A stretch of 64,000 nt of DNA from assembly GCF_000154725.1 (NCBI RefSeq), contig NZ_DS544873.1, positions 939,380-1,003,379 of the forward strand. Direction: 5' to 3'. Of the stretch, positions 11,401 through 21,300 are shown piece after piece. Below the pieces are notes generated by a model. That model saw only the letters and a program-made list of their open reading frames with translations, ran no database searches and was not told the origin of the DNA. A program made the translations under genes and the position numbers. This DNA comes from Kordia algicida OT-1 (GTDB lineage Bacteria > Bacteroidota > Bacteroidia > Flavobacteriales > Flavobacteriaceae). Position 1 is the first letter of the stretch. The number at the start of each line of letters is the position of its first letter.

Positions 11401-14400
11401 GTTCCTTCATTACATTCGGCAAAACTCAATCCGCATATCGATTTCGAACATACGCCGTTTGTAGTAAATCAATCATTAAAAACTTGGGAAAACCCAATCG
11501 TTGATGGAAACATCATTCCGCGTATTGCTGGAGTTTCTTCCTTTGGAGCTGGTGGCGCAAACGCACACATTCTCATTGAAGAATACAATTCAGTTAAAAA
11601 TGTAGCAACACATACACCAAATACGGAAGTTGCTATTGTATTATCAGCAAGAACAAAACCACAACTAAAACAAAAAATACAAGAACTTGCCCGTTTCATA
11701 GAAAACCAAGAACATACGCCAGACTTACTAGCAATCGCATACACATTGCAAACAGGTAGAGAAGCGATGGACGAACGTTTTGCTACAATAGTTTTTTCTA
11801 TTGAAGAACTCACAAAAACACTCAACGCATATCTTGGAAACGCATTACAAACCTCAAAATATCACCAAGCACGTACAAAAGATCATAAAAATGATGTTCT
11901 AGATTTCAAATCGGAAGCCAACTTCGATGAAACATGCGCAACTTGGTTACAAAACAAAAATTACGGAGAACTCTTAGCATGGTGGACAAAAGGAATTGAC
12001 GTACAATGGAATGAACTTTACGCGACTCAAAAACCGCAACGCATCAGTTTACCAACCTATCCGTTTGCCAAAGAAAGTTACCTGCTTACGCCAGAAGAAA
12101 GAGGCAGAGCAACAAAAGAAACCACAAAAGCGATCATTCATCCGTTGGTACACGAAAACACGTCCAACATTTCAGAAACGCGTTTCAGCAGTACATTCAA
12201 CGGAGAAGAAGCATACATAAAAGACTTTACGATTCACAAAGAAAACCAAACACTTCACGGATTACCATTCATGGCAAGTCTCGAAATGGCGCGCGAAGCA
12301 ATAGCACAAGCCATTCCGCAACAAAAAGAAGACAACGTTCTTTCGATTACCAATGTGCAATTTGGTGCATTCATGCAAGCTTCGTCAGTAAATCAAATTC
12401 ACATTGCGTTACTTCCAGAAAGTGAATCGGTAGCGAGTTACGAAATATACAGTCAACATGACGATGAAGACATCATTTACACGCAAGGAAAAGCAAGATA
12501 TACAGACAAAAAAGCGACCTTACAAGTAGACATCAACGCATTGCGTCAACAAATGTCAAAAGCGGTGATTTCAGGAACGACAATCTATGAAAATGCCGTA
12601 CAATACGGAACTTCATATCGCGGCATAAAAACCGTACATTTTGGAAATCAGCAAATATTAGCACATTTACAATTGCCTTCGGAAGTGGTAAACGACGTAA
12701 AAAGTTACGTATTACATCCAACAATTTTGGAGAGTGCGGTAAAAGCAGTTTCAGGAATTGCAGGAAACCAAAACGAAATTTCGGCAACTACCATCATTCC
12801 AACAGAAATTACTTCTGTAAACATTCACGCGTCTTGTACAAGCGAAATGTTTGCTTGGATTCGCTATAGCGAAAACGACTCGCAGGCAGAAAACGAAGTT
12901 AAAATTGACATTGATCTCTGTGATACAAACGGAACAATCTGTGCGCAATTTGTGGGGATCTCTTTTAGCACTTCCGTAGAAAGTACACAGTTCGAACCAA
13001 CTTTGGAGACAAAAGAAACTTCGGTAAAAGCAGCAGCAACAGCAACGCTTGCAGAAACGTTTGAAACACCAAAGGAATTATTCTTTACAGTGCAAACGAA
13101 GCCAACAATTGCATTAACGGCGACAAACGCTGAAAATACGGTAAGTTCTCTAGAAAAACCTTCTAGTATTAAGTTGACAAAACCAACAGCAATTGTAGTT
13201 GATAAGAAAAACAGTGCAACCTTGAAAAAAGGACGTGTACAACTATCAGTAGAAAGTTCGCAACAAATTATAGAAACGACTGTACCAATGTTGAGACTAT
13301 TCAACACAGGCAACGGAATCTACAAACTACAACTAGAAACTTCTGAATTGGACAAAACATTCATTGTCCAATTCAAAAGTGCATTGCAAAGACTCGCAAA
13401 AGAAGAAAACTTAAAAGTACTTTTAATAGAAGGAACACAAACAGATTTCTTACACGGAGAAAGCGAAGTTTTCAATGAAGCCTTGCAACAAGAACTATTC
13501 AAAGAAATACTATCGTTCAACTATCCAATCATTGCAAACGTTCAAGGAAACGCTTCAAATGTTGGATTTTTACTAGCTTCACTCTGTGATTTTATAATTT
13601 GCAACGAACAAGCAACATACGAGTTTTCAAACACAAACGACAAGCTTACAAACCTTTTCAATGAACGTTTTGGAGCAGTCTTAGCAAACAACTTGCTACA
13701 ACCAAACAAAAGCTTCACAGGAACACAACTCAAACAAAACGGATTTACCATGCCAATAGTTGCTTCAGAAAAAGTAACAAAAACGGCAGCAGACTTAGCA
13801 GATAACTTAGCTAAAAAATCTCAGCGAACATTACGTTTACTCAAACAACATTTATCGCGTCATATTTCTGAAAAAGTTGAACAACTCACAGCAATTTCGA
13901 CAATAACAGAAAACACAGCTTTTGAAAAAGTGGAGATTTCCGAAACAAAAAGTTTCAAAGTTCAATACCAAAAAGATGGAGTTTGTGTCGTAACCATCAA
14001 GAACACGAAGCTTAAAGGTATTCGAACACTAAACAGTGAAATAGGAGCATTCTTTTCAGAAGTCAACAACACAAAAAATCATAGCACAATTGTGCTAAAA
14101 AGTGAGCAAGAAAGTTTCATACCACAAACGGCAAAAGATGTAGAAATCATCAAACTTTCAGAAATCTTACTAAACTGCAACTATCCAATCATCACAGAAT
14201 TACAAAATTCACCTAATGCAAAAGCATGGTTGGTAAGTCTACACACAGATGAAGTAATCTACAGTGAAACAGGAAACTACACTGCAAAAGAATTACTAGC
14301 CAACAAAACCTTAGCACAAAAAGCTACGTTGTTATTCACAGCGTGTTATGGCGAATTGGCAAGTAAAGAACTCTTGTTGCTTGGAAAATCATACAATGGA

Positions 14401-17400
14401 AAAGAACTAAAAACCGTAATACCAACAATTCAGACAGCGACAAACGCTACAGAACTTGCAAAAAGTTGGTCAACAGCAAAAAACACAAAAACTTGGAAGT
14501 CAGCCAAAATCAAAGCGATCAAAGAATCAAAAAAGGAACTTCCAACGTGGAAACTAGCCACAGCAAAAGACGAGAAAGCGCCAAAAACAGGAACTGTCAA
14601 TTTAAAATCATCAGTTGTCAAAGCAACCGTTTTAGAAGCTGGAATTCTAGAAATTCGATTAGAAGAACGCGGTTCTAAAAATATGTTTACGGACGACTTT
14701 ATGGCTGGTGTAAATGAAGTTTTTGAACACATTGAAAACACGCCAAACTACAAAGTTGTCATCCTAACTGGTTACGACAACTATTTCGCTTCTGGCGGAA
14801 CAAAAGAAGGATTGGTGGCAATTCAAGAAGGGAAAAGTAAATTTACTGATACGAAAATTTTCCAACTCGCAATGGAATGTAAAATTCCTGTCATCGCTGC
14901 AATGCAAGGTCACGCAATTGGCGCAGGTTGGGCAATGGGAATGTATGCTGATTTCACACTATTCAGCAAAGAACGCAAATACCTAAGTCCGTACATGAAC
15001 TACGGATTTACGCCAGGCGCAGGAGCAACCTACATTTTCCCAGAAATTATGGGATACGATCTGGCACGCGAAACACTATTCACAGCAAAAGAATACAGCG
15101 GACTAGATTTTGAAAATAGAGGTGTAGCATTACCAGTATTAACCAAAGATGAAGTAGTAACTTACGCAGTGGAATTGGCAAAAATGATTGCAAAAAATTC
15201 CAGAAACACACTCATCGCGTTCAAACAGCAACTCATACAAAATCGTGTTGCGGAAGCAGAAGCAACCAAAAAGCTAGAATTGGCAATGCACGACGAAACT
15301 TTTGTGGGAGACGCAGCAACATTGCAACAAATTCAAGAAAACTTTGCGTACAAGCAAGCAACAACAAATATTGATGAGGTCATAACTACGGAAAAAGAAG
15401 TATCGAATGATATTGAAGAAAATACGATTTCAGATGTCGTAGAAACGATCAAAAAGTTTCTAGCAAACGAATTGCAATTAGAAGAAAATGAAATCGAAGA
15501 AGATGCACAATTTGTTGATATTGGTTTAGACTCCATCACAGGAGTAACGTGGATTCGAAAAATAAACGATTACTACAAACTATCGCTGGAAGCAACACAA
15601 ATTTACACATACACAACGCTCCAACAATTGGGTGATTTCATTCAAAAAGAACTTGGAGGAACAATACGAACTACGAAAGAAACAAAAACCGTAGCAACGC
15701 CAGCTCCGAAAGAAGTTGAAACAATCGTTTACGAAGAAGAAGTAATAGAAACAGTTGATGGAACTGCTGAAATTGTAGAAACTATCAAAAAGTTCTTAGC
15801 AAACGAATTGCAATTAGAAGAAAATGAAATAGAAGAAGACGCACAATTTATTGACATTGGTTTAGACTCCATTACTGGTGTAACGTGGATTCGAAAAATA
15901 AACGATCATTACAAAACAAGCATTGAAGCAACGCAAATATATACCTATCCAAGTCTCAACAGTCTCAGCGAATTCATCAAAGAGGAATTGCAAAGACTCG
16001 GATTAACAGAAACTAAAAAAATAACCAAAAAAGTAGTTGCTACAACGCCAAAAACGGTTCAAACAATACCAAATAGCAACAATACGTTCCAATTTACAGA
16101 ACGAAAACTAACATCCATTCGTTCCAAAAAAGCGATTAAAAAGAGTGTTGCCAAAACAAACAATTACACATCGCAAGCAATTGCAGTCGTTGGAATGGCA
16201 GGACAATTCCCAAAAGCGGAAAACGTACAGCAGTTCTGGCAAAACATTGCGCAAGGCGAAAACTGTATCACGGAAGTTCCAAAAGAACGTTGGGACATTA
16301 ACGAATACTACAGCGAAGGAACACCAACGCCAGGAAAAACCAATAGCAAATGGTTGGGAAGCTTGGCAGGATACGATCAATTTGATCCGTTATTCTTCAC
16401 TATTTCGCCAATAGAAGCCGAAAGTATGGATCCGCAACAGCGATTATTTTTACAATCATGCTGGCATAGTATTGAAGATGCAGGTTACAATCCGCAAGCA
16501 CTCTCAGGAACAAAATGTGGTGTCTTTGTAGGTTGTGCTACAGGCGATTACCAATTGCCTTCACGTGAGCAACAACTTAGCGCACAAGGATTTACAGGAG
16601 GAACATCGTCCATCTTAGCGGCGCGAATCTCATATTTCTTAAACTTGCAAGGACCATGTATTGCTTTAGATACGGCGTGTTCATCATCGTTAGTAGCTAT
16701 TGCAAACGCTTGTGATAGTTTAGCTTCAGGCGCAAGCGATTCTGCTTTGGCAGGAGGAGTTTATGTAATGACAGGACCAGAAATGCATGTCAAAACAGCA
16801 CAATCGGGAATGTTATCAAAAGACGGAAAATGTCACACATTCGACCAAGAAGCCAACGGATTTGTACCTGGAGAAGCTGTTGGAGTCGTAATGCTAAAAC
16901 GTTTAGAAGACGCAGAACGCGATAACGACAATATTTATGGAGTTATCAAAGGTTGGGGATTAAACCAAGATGGAAGAACCAACGGAATTACAGCGCCAAA
17001 CTCACAATCGCAAACCAACTTAGAACAAGAAGTGTATGACAGATACGACATCAATCCAGAAGAAATTCAACTCATAGAAGCACACGGAACGGGAACGAAA
17101 TTGGGCGATCCGATAGAAGTTGCCGCGTTGAAAAATTCCTTCAAAAAATATACAGAAAAAGAGCAATATTGCGCGTTAGGTTCGGTAAAAAGTAACATCG
17201 GACATTGCTTAACAGCCGCAGGAGTTGCAGGATTTATCAAAGTAATGAAGGCAATGGAACACAAAAAATTGCCACCAACCATACATTACAATCAGCTAAA
17301 TGAGCATATTTCATTAGAAAAAAGTCCGTTTTACGTAAACGATCGTTTGCAAGATTGGGAAGTTGGACAAGCTGAAATTCGTCATGCGGCAATCAGTGCC

Positions 17401-18315
17401 TTTGGTTTCAGCGGAACAAACGCACATTTGGTAATGAGCGAATACATTCCAGAAACGGTAGACAAATCGCAGATAAATGTCATCACTCAAAACAAAAAAT
17501 ACCTCATTCCAATCTCTGCACGCAACGAAGAACAACTAGAAATTCAAGCAGAAAACTTGCTAGCGTATGCGAAACAAAACTTGACTACGATCGATCTTGT
17601 AGAAATGGCTTACACACTACAAGTTGGTCGTGATGCCATGGAAGCGCGCGTTGGTTTTATGGTCACTTCCGTGGAAGAACTCATTGACAAGGTTGAAGCG
17701 TATTTGCAAGGCGAGGAATTCATCAAAGATTTCTACCAAGGTCACATCAAAGAAAACAAAGAAGGACTCAAACTGGTAAGTGGCGATAAAGAAATGAAAG
17801 AACTCATCATTCAAAAATGGGTTTCTGACAAAAAACTAAACAAGTTGCTTGATTTATGGACAAAAGGATTGGATTTTGATTGGAACATTCTCTATGGAAA
17901 CCAAAAACCAAAACGTCAGCGTTTACCAATCTATCCATTTGCCAAAGAAAGCTATTGGTTAGAAGCAACAACAATCAATTACAATGCGGAAATTCCAGAA
18001 GAAAAATCAGCAAAACTACATCCGTTAGTACACGAAAAAACAGAAGATTTAAAAGCGCAAGGTTTAACAGATGCCACTCAAAAAGATGCAACGACAGAAA
18101 CCAAACGCAAAAAAATAAAACGTATCAACTTACCAACATATCCTTTTGACCAAGAAAAATGTTGGCCAGAAACAGCGCCAAAAGCAGTTGAAACACCAAA
18201 AGAATCTACCATAGTATTCAAAGATTTAGATGCTATTGAAGATGTCATAGAACGTATAGATGGAGAATTATTAGATACTGATGAAGCAGTATTAATATTA
18301 AAAGATTTACTCTAA
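8491..18315 (+). CDS. trans-AT PKS: KR-ACP-KS-DH*-cr-cr-ECH-ACP-ACP-KS-DH relic
   Basis: Second PKS protein, 3274 aa. Approximate residues: N-terminal docking helices (1-40), KR structural half and KR (45-440; TGGFGGVG, Tyr in QADYAVAN, Asp of the B-type loop kept), ACP3 (475-555; GIDSILAM, no Trp flag), KS3 (612-1030; DTMCSSS), linker with LPTYPF (~1183), DH* (1215-1495; catalytic His replaced by Phe, HPTILE), crotonase-like 1 and 2 (1599-1807, 1820-1995), ECH (2036-2285; GHAIGAG), ACP4 and ACP5 (2317-2390, 2428-2500; both DSITGVTW), KS4 (2562-2985; DTACSSS), LPIYPF (~3144), a short DH N-terminal remnant (~3173), a second LPTYPF (~3213) and C-terminal docking helices (3246-3274). It completes M2 (vinylene), holds all of M3 (beta-branch), and starts M4, whose DH-KR-ACP lie in the next gene. 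DH assignments rest on motif inspection. Confidence 0.95.
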   Translation: MMKEQLKKIFLDLSSKKLSEKEALEKIRAIKAAQKHSDVSTLYASPTWKIVKNPHDNQAVNAHHVICLQIADNAQKVLAKKLPQSTIHTVKASNFSEIALSCFSIIKNILENKIQANSYVQIVLGTSVEETLLQSLSALFKTATLENHNLIGQLIVSDQKNAVEKLAAQLIEETQQSTDAIIKYEGGKRAVKRLEEIQTQQSNNSAYKENGVYLITGGFGGVGIAFAKEILQQLEKTTIILTGRSKLTAEKRQLLQQLSEKNKKVQYIQMDVANEQKVAENVQNILKEYKKLHGIIHAAGINKDNFILKKSVAEFKEVLQAKVAGTQNIDEATKDVDLDFITYFSSIAAWFGNPGQADYAVANAFMDEFAKQRNQLVQAGKRKGKTLSINWPLWENGGMEIDSEIKARLLEETGFIPLDDQTGTTIFQKAINTNQTHILGVKGSLEKIKDTLFNQVVKVQQQEEEIISETLDEKELLRKTTAFVRDEFSTIIKLPAREIETHVALEKYGIDSILAMNITSQLEKTFGRLSKTLFFEYQTIDELSEYLANAFTSVLTAKFSSNATKKQSVSNTKKTIVHSKSHQTKTTKKKIRTQSEQSFNVQFTPQNTNQNEPIAIVGLSGRYPESENIQEFWNNLQQGKDCIIEVPKSRWDWKKHYSKDRTEQNRHYSKWGGFIAGVDEFDPRFFNISPREAKNIDPQERLFLQHSWMAMEDAGYTREALHKASENNLPGQVGVYVGVMYGEYNLSGSLASIANRVSYVLNLHGPSITLDTMCSSSLTSVHLACQDLKSGRTDMALAGGVNVSIDANKYQMLSTGQFISSDGHCQSFGEGGDGYIPGEGVGVVMLKRLSDAEKDGDHIYGIIKGSALNHGGKTNGYSVPNPKAQASVISRALREANVHPRHVSYIEAHGTGTKLGDPIEITALNKAFGIDNENHFCQLGSAKSNIGHCESAAGIAGITKVILQLQHKQIVPSLHSAKLNPHIDFEHTPFVVNQSLKTWENPIVDGNIIPRIAGVSSFGAGGANAHILIEEYNSVKNVATHTPNTEVAIVLSARTKPQLKQKIQELARFIENQEHTPDLLAIAYTLQTGREAMDERFATIVFSIEELTKTLNAYLGNALQTSKYHQARTKDHKNDVLDFKSEANFDETCATWLQNKNYGELLAWWTKGIDVQWNELYATQKPQRISLPTYPFAKESYLLTPEERGRATKETTKAIIHPLVHENTSNISETRFSSTFNGEEAYIKDFTIHKENQTLHGLPFMASLEMAREAIAQAIPQQKEDNVLSITNVQFGAFMQASSVNQIHIALLPESESVASYEIYSQHDDEDIIYTQGKARYTDKKATLQVDINALRQQMSKAVISGTTIYENAVQYGTSYRGIKTVHFGNQQILAHLQLPSEVVNDVKSYVLHPTILESAVKAVSGIAGNQNEISATTIIPTEITSVNIHASCTSEMFAWIRYSENDSQAENEVKIDIDLCDTNGTICAQFVGISFSTSVESTQFEPTLETKETSVKAAATATLAETFETPKELFFTVQTKPTIALTATNAENTVSSLEKPSSIKLTKPTAIVVDKKNSATLKKGRVQLSVESSQQIIETTVPMLRLFNTGNGIYKLQLETSELDKTFIVQFKSALQRLAKEENLKVLLIEGTQTDFLHGESEVFNEALQQELFKEILSFNYPIIANVQGNASNVGFLLASLCDFIICNEQATYEFSNTNDKLTNLFNERFGAVLANNLLQPNKSFTGTQLKQNGFTMPIVASEKVTKTAADLADNLAKKSQRTLRLLKQHLSRHISEKVEQLTAISTITENTAFEKVEISETKSFKVQYQKDGVCVVTIKNTKLKGIRTLNSEIGAFFSEVNNTKNHSTIVLKSEQESFIPQTAKDVEIIKLSEILLNCNYPIITELQNSPNAKAWLVSLHTDEVIYSETGNYTAKELLANKTLAQKATLLFTACYGELASKELLLLGKSYNGKELKTVIPTIQTATNATELAKSWSTAKNTKTWKSAKIKAIKESKKELPTWKLATAKDEKAPKTGTVNLKSSVVKATVLEAGILEIRLEERGSKNMFTDDFMAGVNEVFEHIENTPNYKVVILTGYDNYFASGGTKEGLVAIQEGKSKFTDTKIFQLAMECKIPVIAAMQGHAIGAGWAMGMYADFTLFSKERKYLSPYMNYGFTPGAGATYIFPEIMGYDLARETLFTAKEYSGLDFENRGVALPVLTKDEVVTYAVELAKMIAKNSRNTLIAFKQQLIQNRVAEAEATKKLELAMHDETFVGDAATLQQIQENFAYKQATTNIDEVITTEKEVSNDIEENTISDVVETIKKFLANELQLEENEIEEDAQFVDIGLDSITGVTWIRKINDYYKLSLEATQIYTYTTLQQLGDFIQKELGGTIRTTKETKTVATPAPKEVETIVYEEEVIETVDGTAEIVETIKKFLANELQLEENEIEEDAQFIDIGLDSITGVTWIRKINDHYKTSIEATQIYTYPSLNSLSEFIKEELQRLGLTETKKITKKVVATTPKTVQTIPNSNNTFQFTERKLTSIRSKKAIKKSVAKTNNYTSQAIAVVGMAGQFPKAENVQQFWQNIAQGENCITEVPKERWDINEYYSEGTPTPGKTNSKWLGSLAGYDQFDPLFFTISPIEAESMDPQQRLFLQSCWHSIEDAGYNPQALSGTKCGVFVGCATGDYQLPSREQQLSAQGFTGGTSSILAARISYFLNLQGPCIALDTACSSSLVAIANACDSLASGASDSALAGGVYVMTGPEMHVKTAQSGMLSKDGKCHTFDQEANGFVPGEAVGVVMLKRLEDAERDNDNIYGVIKGWGLNQDGRTNGITAPNSQSQTNLEQEVYDRYDINPEEIQLIEAHGTGTKLGDPIEVAALKNSFKKYTEKEQYCALGSVKSNIGHCLTAAGVAGFIKVMKAMEHKKLPPTIHYNQLNEHISLEKSPFYVNDRLQDWEVGQAEIRHAAISAFGFSGTNAHLVMSEYIPETVDKSQINVITQNKKYLIPISARNEEQLEIQAENLLAYAKQNLTTIDLVEMAYTLQVGRDAMEARVGFMVTSVEELIDKVEAYLQGEEFIKDFYQGHIKENKEGLKLVSGDKEMKELIIQKWVSDKKLNKLLDLWTKGLDFDWNILYGNQKPKRQRLPIYPFAKESYWLEATTINYNAEIPEEKSAKLHPLVHEKTEDLKAQGLTDATQKDATTETKRKKIKRINLPTYPFDQEKCWPETAPKAVETPKESTIVFKDLDAIEDVIERIDGELLDTDEAVLILKDLL
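12845..14903 (+). repeat. 2-kb duplicated block, copy 2
   Basis: Partner of the block at 2229-4290. It covers the end of DH*, the linker, both degenerate crotonase-fold domains and the first part of the ECH domain of M3. The flanking KS, ACP and distal ECH sequences are clearly homologous but much more diverged. Confidence 0.85.
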
Positions 18316-18374
18316 AAACAGACAATTCACCAAAAAAGACTTTCAAATTTCCACCAGAAAAAAAGAAAAACCAA

Positions 18375-21300
18375 ATGATAGATTTTATTGAATATGTAGT
18401 TTCCGAACTGAAACACAAGAGACTATCCAAAGGAAATGCCTTATCACTCATAAAGCAATTTTCACAAAAATCGTCAACACAAGCAGTACATAAAGCAATT
18501 CATCCATTGCTGCATACCAACACGTCTGATTTCTATCAGCAGCGTTACAGCACCGTTTTGAATGGAAGCGAACCATTTTTAGCAGATCATCAAGTACGAT
18601 TGGGCGAAGACAATCTTATGAAAATCTTGCCTGGCGTTGCGTATTTAGAAATGGCACATGCCGCGCTAGCAAATGCGTTGCCAAACATCACAGATACACA
18701 TGTCATAGAACTTAAAAACGTGGTTTGGATGCAACCATTTTTTGTGTCGGAAGCGAAAGAAATTCATATTGAATTACTCACGGAAAACGAAGAAAACATT
18801 CAGTTTGAAATCTACAGTAGCGAAAGTAATGCACAGGAAACAATTCACTGTAAAGGAGAAATCAATTATGTTGAAAAAGAGGAAAACAAAACGCTAGAAG
18901 TTGAAAAACTTACAGATAACATGCATCGTGGCGAATTAAACACTGCAGAGATTTACGAAACGTATGCAAACTTAGGATTACAATATGGTGACACGCATCA
19001 AGTAATCTCAAAAATCTATCAAGGAAACAACGAACTCATTGCCAAACTCGAATTGGCGAACGCTTCAAAAGCAACACAAGAAAAATACACATTGCATCAC
19101 GGAATGTTAGATGGTGCATTGCAAGCGAGTTTAGGTTTGGTGGATGATTTAGCAACTTTATCTTCTGGAAGTCCGATGTTGCCATTTGCGTTAGAAAATA
19201 TTCAAGTATTTACTTCGTGTACAGAAGAAATGTTCGTTTGGATTCGCTATGCGGAAGGTTCTAAAAGTGGCGATACCATTACCAAACTTGACATAGATGT
19301 TTGTGATGCAGATGGAATCATCTGTGCACAACTCAAAGGATTTACGTCAAAAACATTTACAGTTCCAAGTCTAAAAACAATTGCAAATTCAGAAGAAGCG
19401 ACAGTCGTATACGCAACACAAACTTGGAAAGAAACCAAAGGAGAAACTGCCAAAGTTGCATTCGATCACAACGAAATCATCTTCTATAATTTCGCTCAGG
19501 AAGACGTAAAAACGATTCAAAATAACCTGTCAAACGCATCATGTAGTGCATTTAAGGTTTCTTCTAAGAAAAATACAGCAGAAATCTACGAAGAAGTTTC
19601 ATTGCAGATTTTCAAAAAAGTACAGGAACTCATTCAAAAGAAATCGCAAGGAAAAGTACACTTGCAAATCGTATATAATAACACTGCTGAAAATGAAATC
19701 TTTACAGGAATCACAGGCTTACTAAAAACAGCCGCTTTAGAAAATCCGAAATTCTCAGGACAAATCATTCTCACAGATCAAAATGACGCGAAAGAAATCA
19801 CGAAGCAATTACAATTCAATCAAGAAAACTACATTGATACGGTTGTAAAATATGAAAATACAGTACGTTATGTGTGGCAATTGGAGGAAATTAGCTTACC
19901 AAATACACAAGAAAACATCAGTTTCAAAGAAAATGGCGTGTATCTCATTACAGGTGGATTTGGCGGATTGGGAACGCTTTTCGTGGAAGAAATACTACAG
20001 CAAACCAACAATGCAACCATCATTCTTTCTGGTCGTTCTGAACTAACATCTGAAAAAGAAGCAAAACTCAAAAAACTCACTGAAAATGGCGGAAACGTTG
20101 CCTATCGTCAACTAAATCTTTCAGACGAAAAACAAACAAAATCAGCAATTGCAGCAATCTTAAAAGAATTCGATCAATTAAACGGAATTCTTCACACAGC
20201 AGGAATGACAGCAGATAATTTCATTCTCAAAAAAACTACGGAAGAATTCACAAACGTACTGCAACCAAAAGTAATTGGAACGTACAACTTAAACCTTGCT
20301 ACACAAAATACTGATATAGATTTCATCGCATTATTTTCATCAGGAGTTGCGGCACTAGGAAATCCAGGGCAAGGAGATTATGCACTAGCAAACGGATTCT
20401 TAGATCACTATGCAAACTATCAAAACAAACAGCAAAACAATACAAAATACGTTGCGATAAATTGGCCGTTATGGAAAAATGGTGGCATGGGATTACAAGC
20501 AGAAATGCTTGAAAACATGAAACAACAAACTGGCGTACGTCCGTTGGAAACCGCAAATGGTACAACAGCATTTCAACATTCATTAAACTTAGAAACTTCT
20601 TCACTATTTTTATTAGAAGGAGAAGCACAAAAAATTCGCAAACTACTCTTTGAAAAACCAGCGATAGAAACGATAAAAGAAATTACGGAAGAAACGCCAA
20701 AAGCAACAACGACTGAAACTACAGATAATCTAGTTGAAAAAACGATAGCATATTTACGAAAAGAATTCTCATCAGTCTTAAAAATATCGTTGCACAAAAT
20801 TGACACACGCGCTCCGCTAGAACGTTACGGAATCGATTCTGTCGTAGCAATGAATCTGACAGGAAAACTAGAAAAAACATTTGGAACCTTATCCAAAACC
20901 TTATTCTTTGAATACCAAACGATTGATGAATTGGGCGAATACATTGCAGCAAACTTTCAAGAAAAACTACAAACACTATTTTCCATTGAAAAAACTGCGG
21001 TAAAATCTCCAAAAAAGCAAGTTTCAAAACCTGTTCAAAAAGTAGAAACGCCAACAATAACAAGAAGACAGCGAAGAAAATTCAAGAAATTAGGAGCAAA
21101 TCAAAATGCATATTCAAAATCTCTAGAATCAGTTAACAACGAACCGATTGCGATTGTGGGACTTAGCGGACGTTATCCTGAATCAATCAATATAGAAGCC
21201 TATTGGAACAATCTAAAAAACGGAAAAGACTGTGTAACAGAAGTTCCAAAGCAACGTTGGGATTGGCGTGATTTCTACAACGAAGACAAAGCAAATCCAG

